From positions 62,001-126,000 of the forward strand of contig NZ_QJVD01000010.1 of assembly GCF_003219815.1 (NCBI RefSeq): 64,000 bases of DNA, written 5' to 3'. Positions within the stretch are counted from its first letter, which is position 1. Each line of letters begins with the position of its first letter. The notes under the pieces are model-generated. The model was not told the origin of the DNA and did no database searches. It saw nothing but the letters and a program-made list of their open reading frames with translations. This document shows positions 17,610 to 26,478 of the stretch, in pieces. The stretch comes from Arthrobacter livingstonensis. Lineage in GTDB: Bacteria; Actinomycetota; Actinomycetes; Actinomycetales; Micrococcaceae. The translations under genes were made by a program, and so were the position numbers.

Positions 17610-18977
17610 TCAGCTCTTCAGTTTGGGCTTGACAGTCTTGGTGTAGATCCCTTCCAGCTTTTCCGCCAGTGCGGTCAGCGTCGCCTTGACGTCTGCCTTT
17701 TCATTCATGATCTTCGCTGCGGCGTCAGCCATTTCCTGGTCGGCACCGGGCAGGAACACCCGGCCGTAGTCCTGGCTTCGCGTCACCTTCAGCTGGTCCA
17801 GCGCCACCTGGATTTGTGGCGTGGTGGCCAGCACCGACGTCATGTCCGCGTCGGTGCGCACCGGCATGTAACCGGTTGCCGCCGAGAACTTGGCGGTGCT
17901 TTGGGCGTTCGTCATGAAGGAAACGAACTTGGCGGAGGCGAGCTGGCGCTCGGGGGACGTCTTGGCGGCAATAACGAGCCCGGCGCCGCCGGTGGGGCAC
18001 ACCGGGGAGGCTGAAACGGCACCGCCGGGCAGGAATCCCACACCGATGTTCATGTTGGCTGCCTTGGCGGCCTTGAGCGTGCCGACCAGGTCACCCGTTG
18101 AGCTCACGGTTGAACTGACGGCCCCGGCGGTCATGTCGGAGACGGCGTCGTTGGAGGATACTCCGGCCCATCCGTCCTTGACAATGGTGTCCTGCACCCA
18201 CTGGATGGCCTGGACGGAAGCTTCTGAATTTGCTGTAAGGGTCCACTCCTTGGACCAGCCGCCGCCCTGGCCCCACAAGACGTTTTGCAGGGTCCAGCCG
18301 GCATAGCCGGCCAGTGCCGGGTACTGGTAGGCGTGCTGGTAGCCGGCCTTCTTGGCGTTGGCGGCCTGGATCTTGGGCGCCCATTGCGCAAATTCTTCCC
18401 AGGTCTTCGGAGCCCGGTCCGGCAGGCCGGCAGCCTTGAAGTGGTCCTTATTGTAGTAAAAGAGCGGAGTGGACCGGGCGTAGGGTACTGCCCAGTGCTT
18501 TTGCGCATAGTTGTAGTCGCCGTACAAGGTGGCGTTGAAGCCATCGGTCTTATCGCCCACTGTTGCCAGCAGCTCGTCATTCGCCACCACGGTGTCCGCA
18601 ATGGCGTACCTGAACCACCAAACATCGGAAGCGACGACGACGTCGGGCACATTGTTGCCCGCCTGCGACGTCTGGAACTTCTGGGCCACTTCCTCGTAGT
18701 TGGCTCCGCCGGTGACCAGGTCCACGGTTATCCCGGGGTTGGCTGCCTCAAACTCCTTGATGAGCTGGGCTTCAACGTTAGCCGACTTCCCGGGGTGGCT
18801 GGACATGAACGTGATCTTGGCCGCGGGCTTGACCTTGGACCAATCCGTGATGGCAGCACCGGCTGCTCCGGCGCCCGCACCGGTGGTGCTCGGTCCGCCG
18901 CAGGCAGCCAGGGCCGCTGCCCCCAGGCCGAGCCCGGCAACACTGAGGAAGTTTCTGCGGTTGAATGCTCGTTTCAT
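17610..18977 (-). CDS. ABC transporter substrate-binding lipoprotein, UgpB-like
   Basis: 455 residues. The signal has a twin-arginine-like RRNFLSVAG and a lipobox LAAC with the lipidated Cys near residue 26, so the protein is exported and anchored outside the membrane. The mature part matches extracellular solute-binding protein family 1 (FEAANPGITVDLVTGG, ARSTPLFYYNKDHFKAAGLP, KAANMNIGVGFLPGG). The following order of permeases and a GDPD gene suggests sn-glycerol-3-phosphate or glycerophosphodiester uptake as with UgpB, but sugar binding is equally possible. It lies 54 bp after the second permease. Confidence 0.9.
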   Translation of the reverse strand: MKRAFNRRNFLSVAGLGLGAAALAACGGPSTTGAGAGAAGAAITDWSKVKPAAKITFMSSHPGKSANVEAQLIKEFEAANPGITVDLVTGGANYEEVAQKFQTSQAGNNVPDVVVASDVWWFRYAIADTVVANDELLATVGDKTDGFNATLYGDYNYAQKHWAVPYARSTPLFYYNKDHFKAAGLPDRAPKTWEEFAQWAPKIQAANAKKAGYQHAYQYPALAGYAGWTLQNVLWGQGGGWSKEWTLTANSEASVQAIQWVQDTIVKDGWAGVSSNDAVSDMTAGAVSSTVSSTGDLVGTLKAAKAANMNIGVGFLPGGAVSASPVCPTGGAGLVIAAKTSPERQLASAKFVSFMTNAQSTAKFSAATGYMPVRTDADMTSVLATTPQIQVALDQLKVTRSQDYGRVFLPGADQEMADAAAKIMNEKADVKATLTALAEKLEGIYTKTVKPKLKS

Positions 18978-19031
18978 GGTGAATTCTTCTTTCTCGTAGG
19001 AATTGCAGTCGGAAGGGAAAACAGTGGCGCA

Positions 19032-20000
19032 CTAGCCGGTGACGGAGCCCTGGGTGAGTCCGGCGACGATGAAGCGTTGCAGGGCGGCAAAGATGACCAG
19101 GATCGGAATGATGACGATCACGGCCCCGGCCATGAGCACTCCCCACGCCTGTGCAGTGGAGTCGCTGTTGGCCAGCAGCGTCAGGCCTACGGGCAGTGTC
19201 ATCATCTCCGGTCTGTCGGTGACGATGAGCGGCCAGATGTAGTCGTTCCATTCCCCCACAATGGTCACCAGCGTCACGGTCGCGATGCTGGGGCCCGAGA
19301 TGGGCACCACCACCTGCCACAGCCTGCGGAAGTGTCCGGCACCGTCAATCTCCGCGGCTTCCAGGATGGAGGCCGGCAACGTCAAAAAATGTTGACGGAG
19401 CAGAAACGTGCCAAAGGCGGTGCCAAGCCCGGGCAGGATGATGCCCCAATACGTGTTCAGGCCGTTCAGGCCGGCAATGAAGATGTAGTTGGGCAGCACC
19501 GATACCTGCGGCGGCACCATCAGGGCCACGAGGATGGCCAGGAAGATCGCCCGCTTGAAGGGGAACCGGACAAAGACCAGTGCGTAGGCGGTCAGGACCG
19601 CCAGGACGCACTTGATGGTTGAACCGACCACGGTGACAATGACGCTGTTGGCGAAGAACCGGGCGAACGGCACCGTCGTGGCGGCCTGGGCATAGTTGTC
19701 CAGTGTGGGATTGCGTGGCAGGACCGTGAGGTCGGTGGTGATGATTTCGCCGGGCGACTTCAGCGAGGAGAGCACCATCCAAGCCAAGGGGGCGGCGACC
19801 ACCACGGTGGCCAGCAGCAGGGGCAGGTATCCGGTGGCGAGGGTGCGGGCCAGATTTGCCCGGGACAGGGGCCGTTCCCGGCGCTCTGGCGCAACTGGTC
19901 CCTTGGCGTCCGAAAAGTTCGTGGCATCCGGGGCGTTCCCGGCAATGCCCCGTGCAGGGGATGCGGCGTTCCCGGCAGCGGCGGTGGTTGGGGCGCTCAC
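19032..20000 (-). CDS. Carbohydrate-type ABC permease, UgpE-like (MalG class)
   Basis: 322 residues with a ~60-residue variable N-terminus and about six membrane helices. The cytoplasmic EAA loop that contacts the ATPase reads EAAEIDGAGHFRRLWQVVVP (about residue 215). The GTG start at 19998-20000 overlaps the stop of the upstream permease by 4 bp (GTGA), so translation is coupled. No ATP-binding subunit is encoded nearby; actinobacteria often share one MsiK/UgpC-type ATPase among such importers. Confidence 0.9.
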   Translation of the reverse strand: MSAPTTAAAGNAASPARGIAGNAPDATNFSDAKGPVAPERRERPLSRANLARTLATGYLPLLLATVVVAAPLAWMVLSSLKSPGEIITTDLTVLPRNPTLDNYAQAATTVPFARFFANSVIVTVVGSTIKCVLAVLTAYALVFVRFPFKRAIFLAILVALMVPPQVSVLPNYIFIAGLNGLNTYWGIILPGLGTAFGTFLLRQHFLTLPASILEAAEIDGAGHFRRLWQVVVPISGPSIATVTLVTIVGEWNDYIWPLIVTDRPEMMTLPVGLTLLANSDSTAQAWGVLMAGAVIVIIPILVIFAALQRFIVAGLTQGSVTG

Positions 20001-20926
20001 GCGTAGTGGACCTTTCGTTCGACGAAGCGCAGCTGAAGCCCCGTCATGATGAGCAGGAGCACAAACAGCACCACCGAGATGGCGGCTGAGTAGCCGGCCC
20101 TGTTGTACGCGCCGAACGCCTGCAGATATGCCTCAAAGATGAGCGTTCCGGTGCCGTTGCCCGTGGGCGTCATGATCTTGATGATGTCGAATGCCTGCAG
20201 CGAGCTCAGCAGGCTGGTGATCAGCAGGAAGAATGTGGTGGGTGAGAGCAGGGGGAAGGAGACGAGGAAAAAGCGCCGCAGCGGGCCTGCACCATCCAGG
20301 GCCGCCGCCTCCATGACGTCCTGCGGCAGGGATTGCAGTCCTGCCAGATACACCACGGCGCAGTACCCCAGGTTCTTCCACACGTACACGATGATGACCA
20401 TCACCAAGGACAGCTTTGGGTCGTTGATCCACTGCGGGCTGGCCATGCCCACGCTGCGCAGCACCCAGGAAAGTGCCCCGTAGACCGGGTCGAAAATGAA
20501 CAGCCACACCATGCCCACTCCCACTCCCGAGAGGACATAGGGGGCAAACACCGCAGACCTGGCCAGCGTACGCCCGGGCACTTTCTGGTTCAGCGACACT
20601 GCCACCAACAGGCCCAGGACCATGGATCCCCCGACGGTGGCCACCGTGAAGATCCCGGTGGCGCCCAGCACGGCCGGGGCGTCCGGCGAGGTGAAGAACT
20701 CCACGTAGTTGCCGAACCCCACCACTGTGGCGTCCATGGCGCCGAGCGTCCAGTCCAATGTCGAGTAATACATGTTCACCAGCAGGGGCCGGTAGGTGAA
20801 GAACGCAATCAACGCCAGGTTGGGAAGCGCCAGCGCCAGAAACACCCACGCGTCCCGGCGCGCCCTCGAACCGCCAGCCCGTCCGCGGCGCCCGGCCGAA
20901 TCCAGTGCGCTCATTGTGCTGGCCAT
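19997..20926 (-). CDS. Carbohydrate-type ABC permease, UgpA-like (MalF class)
   Basis: 309 residues from the ATG at 20924-20926 (MASTMSALD); a later ATG at 20914 is also possible, and the frame is open to 21016. About six membrane helices are present. The EAA motif reads EAAALDGAGPLRRFFLVSFP. First helix ARRDAWVFLALALPNLALIAFFTYRPLLVN. It is translationally coupled to the next permease. It lies 29 bp after the phosphodiesterase gene. Confidence 0.9.
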   Translation of the reverse strand: MASTMSALDSAGRRGRAGGSRARRDAWVFLALALPNLALIAFFTYRPLLVNMYYSTLDWTLGAMDATVVGFGNYVEFFTSPDAPAVLGATGIFTVATVGGSMVLGLLVAVSLNQKVPGRTLARSAVFAPYVLSGVGVGMVWLFIFDPVYGALSWVLRSVGMASPQWINDPKLSLVMVIIVYVWKNLGYCAVVYLAGLQSLPQDVMEAAALDGAGPLRRFFLVSFPLLSPTTFFLLITSLLSSLQAFDIIKIMTPTGNGTGTLIFEAYLQAFGAYNRAGYSAAISVVLFVLLLIMTGLQLRFVERKVHYA

Positions 20927-20955
20927 TTCAGGCGCCCGCTGTTCCGCACGGTCCC

Positions 20956-21675
20956 TTACCGCCCCAGGAACGGAGTGGAAAGGGCGTTGCGGATCAGCTC
21001 GGGATCGTCCGCGCACAGGGCGTCCACGCCGAATCCTGCCAGCTCGCGGGCACGTCCTTCATCATTGACGGTCCAGGCCCAGGCCGCCAGCCCTTTGGCG
21101 TGGATGGTGTCAACGGCTTCCCGGTCCAGGCACCCCTCCCAGACGGACACGCCGGAGCTGCGGTGCATGAGTGCAAAATTGAGGGCTTCGCCCAGGTCGC
21201 CGGGACCGCCCGGCCCGATCGAATGGCCCAACGTGAGCGGGTAACAGTCGCTGTCCGGGGCCAGCCGCCGTACTTCTGCCAGGGCGCGCCAGTCGCTGGA
21301 GGAGGCAAACCAATCAAGCTCCGCCCGGCCGGCGACGGCCCCGAGCACGGGCCTGACGACGGCGGCGTCTTTGATCTCGATGTTCACTCGCACCTTGCCC
21401 GCGGCCAGGTCCAGGACCTGCGCCAACGACGGCACATGTTGGCGGTGTCCGGCGTCGAGCAGGTTCAGCTGCCTTGCGGTGAATTCCGCGACAACACCGG
21501 TGCCGTTGGTGGTCCGGTCGACGGTGCCGTCGTGGATGACCACCGGCACGCCGTCCCCGGACAGGTGCACGTCGAGTTCAATGCCTTCAACACCAAGCTC
21601 GATCGCGCGGGCAAAGGAGGCCAGCGTGTTTTCCGGGTAGTGTGCCGAAACGCCTCGGTGGGCATAGATGCGCAT
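20956..21675 (-). CDS. Glycerophosphodiester phosphodiesterase, UgpQ-like
   Basis: 239 residues from the ATG at 21673-21675, where the family N-terminus MRIYAHRGVSAHYPENTLASF begins; the frame is open 52 codons upstream but that stretch lacks family character. The catalytic and metal residues are visible: His-Arg-Gly in AHRG, Glu-Asn-Thr, GIELDVHLSGDG and VVIHD. It hydrolyses glycerophosphodiesters to glycerol-3-phosphate and an alcohol. No signal peptide is seen, so it is cytosolic and would act on imported diesters. First gene of the cassette gdpd-ugpA-ugpE-ugpB. Confidence 0.92.
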   Translation of the reverse strand: MRIYAHRGVSAHYPENTLASFARAIELGVEGIELDVHLSGDGVPVVIHDGTVDRTTNGTGVVAEFTARQLNLLDAGHRQHVPSLAQVLDLAAGKVRVNIEIKDAAVVRPVLGAVAGRAELDWFASSSDWRALAEVRRLAPDSDCYPLTLGHSIGPGGPGDLGEALNFALMHRSSGVSVWEGCLDREAVDTIHAKGLAAWAWTVNDEGRARELAGFGVDALCADDPELIRNALSTPFLGR

Positions 21676-21699
21676 GTGTCTTGGCACCCCTCCTCGATT

Positions 21700-21714
21700 G
21701 GACCGCGGCGGTCC
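21700..21714. promoter_or_regulatory. 15-bp palindrome upstream of the GDPD/Ugp cassette
   Basis: GGACCGC-G-GCGGTCC, perfect 7+1+7, lying 25 bp before the phosphodiesterase start codon. A related half-site GCGGTCC recurs at 21769-21775. This is a candidate operator; the cognate regulator is not in the window. Confidence 0.4.
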
Positions 21715-21826
21715 GGCCCGCCGTGTTGCGGTGCCTGCCACGGCCTCACGCTCCACGCTAGGGTCCCGCGGTCCACCTTTGGTGACGGGCAGGTGGACGG
21801 GACGCAACGGGGGGTTAAATAGTTGT

Positions 21827-21863
21827 GCCACGGTCCCGGCGAATTGTTCGCCGGGACCGTGGC
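21827..21863 (-). terminator. Hairpin after map, probable terminator
   Basis: Perfect 17-bp stem GCCACGGTCCCGGCGAA / complement with a TTG loop, 29 bp after the map stop. Only ACAACTATTT follows on the minus strand, so the T-run is weak. Confidence 0.6.
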
Positions 21864-21892
21864 GTGCGTTAGGGGCGCAGCCGGAGTGGTGG

Positions 21893-22729
21893 TCAGCCCA
21901 GCGGAACGGGGGTGACGCCCAACGGCGCCAGTCGCCCCGCTCCGCCGTCGGCCGCTGTCAACACCCAGATGCCCTTGGCATGGACAGCCACGGAATGCTC
22001 CCAGTGCGCGGCCCGGGCCCTGTCCTCGGTGACAACTGTCCAATCATCGGCCAGCGTCCTGGTTTCCAGGCCGCCGCGCACCAGCATGGGCTCAATGGCC
22101 AGGCACATGCCGGGCTTGAGCTTGGGGCCGCGGTGCTTGGAACTGTAGTTGAGCACGTCGGGGGCCATGTGCATGGCCGAACCAATGCCGTGGCCGACAT
22201 AGTCCTCGAGGATTCCCAGCGGATTTCCCGGCTGGGAGGTGACATACTCGTCAATCGCGTCACCGATGTCGCCGACGTACTTGGCCGTTGCCATGGCAGC
22301 GATGCCGCGCCACATGCCTTCCTCGGTGACGTCGCTCAGGCGGCGGTCCTGGGGGTCTTCAGCCGTGGCGCCGCCCACAATGGTGGTGCGGGCGGAGTCG
22401 GAATGCCAGCCTTCCACGATGGCCCCGCCGTCGATGGACAGGACGTCGCCGGCCTTGAGCGCACGCTGGCCGGGGATGCCGTGGACCACTTCCTCGTTGA
22501 CGGAGGTGCAGATCGACGCCGGGTAGTCGTAATAGCCCAGGAAGTTTGAAGTGGCGCCGGCCTTCTTGATCAGGCGGGCAAAGATGGCGTCCAGTTCACC
22601 GGTGGTGGTGCCCGGCGCGGCGGCGGCGATCACCTGGTCCAGCGCGTCATCGAGAATGAGCCCGCTGCGATGCATGATGCGCATCTGGTCGATGGTCTTG
22701 TACTCAATCCGCTGCTGGCCAAATGCCAT
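21893..22729 (-). CDS. map: Type I methionine aminopeptidase
   Basis: 278 residues. It removes the initiator Met from nascent proteins. Metal ligands and pocket motifs are recognisable: SICTSVNEEVVHGIPG (His), LSIDGGAIVEGWHSD (Asp), SART, GHGIGSAMHMAPDVLNY (His) and MCLAIEPM (Glu). The ATG at 22727-22729 is preceded by AAGGGATCCAGCC. It follows secY-adk as in most Gram-positive bacteria, but after a 218-bp spacer with a terminator-like hairpin and tandem repeats. Confidence 0.95.
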   Translation of the reverse strand: MAFGQQRIEYKTIDQMRIMHRSGLILDDALDQVIAAAAPGTTTGELDAIFARLIKKAGATSNFLGYYDYPASICTSVNEEVVHGIPGQRALKAGDVLSIDGGAIVEGWHSDSARTTIVGGATAEDPQDRRLSDVTEEGMWRGIAAMATAKYVGDIGDAIDEYVTSQPGNPLGILEDYVGHGIGSAMHMAPDVLNYSSKHRGPKLKPGMCLAIEPMLVRGGLETRTLADDWTVVTEDRARAAHWEHSVAVHAKGIWVLTAADGGAGRLAPLGVTPVPLG

Positions 22730-22748
22730 GGCTGGATCCCTTCACTGG

Positions 22749-22791
22749 AAAAAACGTTGAGGGCTCCTTCCCACTCGCGGGAAAGAGCCCT
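22749..22791 (-). terminator. Attenuator-like hairpin between adk and map
   Basis: Stem AGGGCTCCTTCCC (22760-22772) / GGGAAAGAGCCCT (22779-22791) with one non-Watson-Crick pair and a 6-nt loop. On the minus strand CAACG and then six T residues (22754-22749) follow, 20 bp before the map start. It has the form of an intrinsic terminator placed inside the secY-adk-map operon. Confidence 0.7.
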
Positions 22792-22820
22792 CCTCTCTTG
22801 CATGGCACCCATTTGAGTGC

Positions 22821-22950
22821 CGGGGAGGGCGTGGTGGGCCCACGCGCCCGAGGGGCCCCGGGTGAGGAACGAGGCCGGGGAGGGCGTGGTGGGCCCACGC
22901 GCCCGAGGGGCCCCGGGTGAGGAACGAGGCCGGGGAGGGCGTGGGGACTA
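22821..22950. repeat. 55-bp tandem repeat, two full copies plus a partial third
   Basis: Units start at 22821, 22876 and 22931, each with CGGGGAGGGCGTGG. The first two are identical over their full 55 bp; the third breaks off after about 14 bp, next to the adk stop codon. Each unit contains GGGCCCACGCGCCCGAGGGG, a motif also seen downstream of rpoC (49738-49795). Confidence 0.95.
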
Positions 22951-23517
22951 CGCGCCCCTGATGGCGTCCATGACGCGGGCCGTGACATCGTCGATGTCCC
23001 CAAGCCCGTCGACCTTGGCCAGGATGCCGCGCTCCGCATAGCGGGCAACCACAACTTCGGTCTGTTCACGGTAAAGATCCAGCCGGTGGCGGATCACAGC
23101 TTCGGTGTCGTCGCTGCGCCCCGTGTCCTGCGCACGGCCATGGAGGCGCTTGACCAGTTCCTCGTCGTCGGCAGTCAGCTGCACCACAACATCAAGGGTG
23201 GCGCCCGCCGTGGCCAGGATGTCGTCGAGCTCGTCAACCTGTGCCGTGGTGCGGGGGTAACCGTCCAGGAGAAAGCCGTCAACGACGTCGTCCTGGGCGA
23301 GCCGGTCACGGACCATCCGGTTGGTCACGCTGTCTGGAACGAAGTCGCCATTGTCCATGTACTGCTTCGCTTCCAGGCCCAACGGGGTCTCACCCTTGAC
23401 GTTGGCACGGAAAATGTCGCCCGTGGAGATGGCAACAATGCCCAGCTCCCCACAGATGCGTTCAGCCTGCGTTCCTTTTCCTGACCCGGGGGGTCCAATG
23501 ATCAGCATTCTTGTCAT
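22948..23517 (-). CDS. adk: Adenylate kinase, short-lid type
   Basis: 189 residues, the short form common in actinobacteria, without the zinc/lid insertion. It interconverts AMP+ATP and 2 ADP. P-loop GPPGSGKGTQAER at residues 8-20; AMP-site DGYPRTTAQVDEL; lid arginines in HGRAQDTGRSDD. Its ATG overlaps the secY stop by 4 bp (23514-23517), so the two are translationally coupled. Confidence 0.97.
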   Translation of the reverse strand: MTRMLIIGPPGSGKGTQAERICGELGIVAISTGDIFRANVKGETPLGLEAKQYMDNGDFVPDSVTNRMVRDRLAQDDVVDGFLLDGYPRTTAQVDELDDILATAGATLDVVVQLTADDEELVKRLHGRAQDTGRSDDTEAVIRHRLDLYREQTEVVVARYAERGILAKVDGLGDIDDVTARVMDAIRGA

Positions 23518-24839
23518 CGCAATAGCCCTTCGTAGTGGCGCTGTTGGAGTTGTGCATCAATCTGCTTGACCGTCTCCAACCCGACACCGACAATAATCAA
23601 CAGCGAGGTTCCGCCGAACGGGAAGTTCTGGTTTGCCCCGATCATGACGAGGGCGATCAACGGGATCAGGGCAACGATGCCCAGGTACAACGATCCCGGC
23701 AGGGTAACGCGGGAGATTACATACTGCAGGTAGTCCTGCGTCGGCTTACCGGCACGAATGCCGGGGATGAACCCGCCGTACTTCTTCATGTTGTCAGAGA
23801 CTTCTTCCGGATTGAAAGTAATCGCGACATAGAAGTACGTAAAGCCAATGGTCAGCAGGAAGTACATCAACATGTAGATCGGATGGTCGCCACGTGTGAG
23901 GTAGTTGTTGATCCATTCGATCCAGCCCGGAACGTTGGCACCGTTCTTAGGCGTGGCGAACTGCGCCAGCAATGCCGGCAGGTACAGCATCGACGAGGCA
24001 AAGATGACGGGGATGACGCCGGCCATGTTGACCTTGATCGGGATGTACGTGCTGGTGCCGCCCATGGTGCGGCGGCCAATCATGCGCTTGGCGTACTGAA
24101 CCGGCACACGTCGCTGCGACTGTTCCACAAATACAACCAGTGCCACGATGACCAGGCCAAGGACCAGGACGATGAGGAAGGTGCCCCAGCCCTGGGTCTT
24201 CAGGATGGCGCCGAGGGAGGTCGGGAACTGGGCCGCGATGGCGACAAAGATCAGCAGGGACATGCCGTTGCCGACGCCCTTTTCGGTGACGAGCTCGCCC
24301 ATCCACATGATCAGGCCGGAGCCGGCGGTCAGGGTTAGGATCAACAGGCCAATGGTCACCAGGTTGTCGTTGGGGATCAGGGCGCCGGCGCTGCCCGCGG
24401 CACCACAGCCGGAGAACAACTGGCCGGAACGGGCCAAGGTCACCAGGGTGGTGGCGTTAAGGAGGCCAAGTGCGATGGTCAGGTAACGCGTGTACTGCGT
24501 CAGCTGGCCCTGGCCCTGGGCTCCTTCGAGGTGAAGTTCCTGGAAACGGGGAATGACGACACGCAGCAGCTGGACGATGATGCTCGCGGTGATGTACGGC
24601 ATAATTCCCAGCGCAAAGATGGAAACCTGCAGCAAGGCGCCGCCGCTGAACAAGTTCACAAGCTGGTAAATGCCCTGGCTTGTGTTAGCGCTGCTCACGC
24701 ATTGTTGGACATTTCGGTAATCAATTCCGGGCGAGGGGATGAAAGCACCCAGGCGGAAGATGGCGAGGATTCCCAGCGTGAACAACAACTTGCGTCGCAG
24801 ATCAGGCGTGCGAAAGGCGCGGCCAAATGCGGTAAGCAA
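23514..24839 (-). CDS. secY: Protein translocase subunit SecY
   Basis: 441 residues with about ten membrane helices; the channel of the Sec translocon. Landmarks are RRKLLFTLGILAIFRLGAFIPSPG (TM1), GIMPYITASIIVQLL (TM2) and a cytoplasmic loop QRRVPVQYAKRMIGRR. The start is TTG (24837-24839), supported by AGGAGG six bases upstream. First gene of secY-adk-map, 231 bp downstream of rplO and separated from it by a terminator. Confidence 0.97.
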   Translation of the reverse strand: MLTAFGRAFRTPDLRRKLLFTLGILAIFRLGAFIPSPGIDYRNVQQCVSSANTSQGIYQLVNLFSGGALLQVSIFALGIMPYITASIIVQLLRVVIPRFQELHLEGAQGQGQLTQYTRYLTIALGLLNATTLVTLARSGQLFSGCGAAGSAGALIPNDNLVTIGLLILTLTAGSGLIMWMGELVTEKGVGNGMSLLIFVAIAAQFPTSLGAILKTQGWGTFLIVLVLGLVIVALVVFVEQSQRRVPVQYAKRMIGRRTMGGTSTYIPIKVNMAGVIPVIFASSMLYLPALLAQFATPKNGANVPGWIEWINNYLTRGDHPIYMLMYFLLTIGFTYFYVAITFNPEEVSDNMKKYGGFIPGIRAGKPTQDYLQYVISRVTLPGSLYLGIVALIPLIALVMIGANQNFPFGGTSLLIIVGVGLETVKQIDAQLQQRHYEGLLR

Positions 24840-24993
24840 GCGTCCTCCTGATGTCTAGTGGTGAAAGTAAGGGCTCTCAAGTGAACCCAAGGAAAGATTC
24901 TAGCGGGTGATCTGGCTCGCACTGAAACTGCGGGGGCGGGCTGCCGGGCAAGGCCGGCGGACCGAAGGCTGTCACGGAAGGCTGTCACGGAAG

Positions 24994-25041
24994 CAAAAGA
25001 CTCCTGGCGGGCGGAACATAAGCCCCGCCCACCAGGAGTCT
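24994..25041 (-). terminator. Intrinsic terminator after rplO
   Basis: 17-bp stem 24998-25014 / 25025-25041 (AGACTCCTGG-GGGCGG arms, one mismatch), followed on the minus strand by TTTTGC. It ends the spc operon before secY, so secY must have its own promoter in 24840-24990. A 13-bp direct repeat (GGCTGTCACGGAA) lies at about 24967-24992. Confidence 0.85.
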
Positions 25042-25070
25042 AGTCGCTAGATGTGCGCATTTTGAACTGT

Positions 25071-25553
25071 TTACAGTTCGGTGGCGGTGCCACCTGCAGC
25101 AGTGATCTTTTCCGCTGCGCTGGTGGAGAAGGCGTGGGCGGAGACATCAACCTTGACGGTGATGTCGCCGGTGCCCAGCACCTTCACGGGCTGGTTCTTG
25201 CGAACGGCACCCTTTTCAACCAGTGTTTCGACGGTGACAACGCCACCTTCGGGGAAGAGCTCGCTCAGCTTGTCCAGGTTTACAACCTGGAACTCGACGC
25301 GGAACGGGTTCTTGAAGCCACGCAGCTTCGGCAGGCGCATGTGCAGCGGCAACTGGCCGCCGGCAAAGCCAGCCTTGATCTGGTAGCGGGCCTTAGTACC
25401 CTTGGTACCGCGGCCTGCGGTCTTACCCTTGGATCCTTCACCACGGCCAACACGGGTTTTAGCCGTCTTGGCGCCAGGTGCCGGGCGCAGGTGGTGAATC
25501 TTCAGTGCATTCTGCTTCTCAGCAGTTTCTACAGTCTTCTTTTCAGCAGCCAC
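25071..25553 (-). CDS. rplO: 50S ribosomal protein L15
   Basis: 160 residues. Landmarks are [35 protein letters not shown] and [16 protein letters not shown] late-assembling 23S-binding protein. GTG start at 25551-25553, 2 bp after the rpmD stop. It has about ten extra Lys/Glu-rich N-terminal residues. Confidence 0.98.
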   Translation of the reverse strand: MAAEKKTVETAEKQNALKIHHLRPAPGAKTAKTRVGRGEGSKGKTAGRGTKGTKARYQIKAGFAGGQLPLHMRLPKLRGFKNPFRVEFQVVNLDKLSELFPEGGVVTVETLVEKGAVRKNQPVKVLGTGDITVKVDVSAHAFSTSAAEKITAAGGTATEL

Positions 25554-25555
25554 TT

Positions 25556-25768
25556 TTACTTCGCCTCCTCAACCTTTACCAGGTGCGGAACCGTGTTGAT
25601 CATGCCCGCGGTCACTGCGTCAGCCGTACGGACAACAGAGTCGCCGATGTGCTTCAGGCCCAGTGAGCGAAGGGTATCCTTCTGGTTCTGCTTGCCGCCA
25701 ATGACGGACCTGGTCTGCGTGATTTTCAGCTTCGCGTCGGAAACCTGAATGTTCTTTGGTGTTGTCAT
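25556..25768 (-). CDS. rpmD: 50S ribosomal protein L30
   Basis: 70 residues, normal. [25 protein letters not shown] is diagnostic. The ATG overlaps the rpsE stop by one base (TAATG), giving coupled translation. Confidence 0.97.
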   Translation of the reverse strand: MTTPKNIQVSDAKLKITQTRSVIGGKQNQKDTLRSLGLKHIGDSVVRTADAVTAGMINTVPHLVKVEEAK

Positions 25769-26478
25769 TACAGACCTGCCTTTTGCATATTGCGCAGCAG
25801 CACAGCCGGGGCGACCTCATCCAAGGGCAGGCCGCGGCGAGCCGCAACAGCCTTGGGGTCTTCCAGGCGCTTGAGCGCATCAACCGTTGCATGAACAATG
25901 TTGATGGCGTTCGAGGATCCGAGGGACTTGGACAGCACATCGTGGATGCCAACGCATTCCAGCACGGCGCGCACCGGACCACCGGCAATAACACCGGTAC
26001 CGGCAGCAGCCGGACGCAGCAGGACGACGCCGGCAGCGGCTTCGCCCTGGACGCGGTGCGGAACCGTCTTGCCGATCAGCGGGACGCGGAAGAAGGACTT
26101 CTTGGCCTCTTCAACACCCTTGGCAATGGCCGCGGGAACTTCCTTGGCCTTGCCGTAGCCGACGCCAACCAGACCGTTGCCGTCGCCGACGATCACCAGG
26201 GCGGTGAAGCTGAAGCGACGACCACCCTTGACGACCTTGGCCACACGGTTGATGTTTACAACGCGCTCGATGAACTGGTTCTTCTCGGCCTCGCGGCCGC
26301 CGTCGCGCCCACGGCCACGGCCGCCGTCGCGACCGCCTTCGCGGCCGCCACGACCACCTTCGCGACCGCCGCGGCCACGGCCGCCGTCGGTTGCTGCTGC
26401 AGTCTCGGTCTTCGCAGCCGCTCCGTCAGTTGCAGTTGCTTCTGACACAGTGTTCTCCTTGTTAATGTTTTCGGTCAC
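25768..26478 (-). CDS. rpsE: 30S ribosomal protein S5 with RG-rich N-terminal tail
   Basis: 236 residues. The S5 core starts near residue 66 ([20 protein letters not shown]) and is complete ([22 protein letters not shown]). The first ~65 residues are extra: an Ala/Thr/Glu part, then an Arg-Gly-rich stretch (about 32-63, repeats of GGREGG and GGRGRG). GTG start at 26476-26478, with a 4-bp overlap with rplR. Confidence 0.98.
   Translation of the reverse strand: MTENINKENTVSEATATDGAAAKTETAAATDGGRGRGGREGGRGGREGGRDGGRGRGRDGGREAEKNQFIERVVNINRVAKVVKGGRRFSFTALVIVGDGNGLVGVGYGKAKEVPAAIAKGVEEAKKSFFRVPLIGKTVPHRVQGEAAAGVVLLRPAAAGTGVIAGGPVRAVLECVGIHDVLSKSLGSSNAINIVHATVDALKRLEDPKAVAARRGLPLDEVAPAVLLRNMQKAGL

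Noticed and set aside
22821-22950. Tandem repeat considered as a CRISPR array
   Set aside because: Units are directly contiguous identical 55-bp copies without unique spacers.
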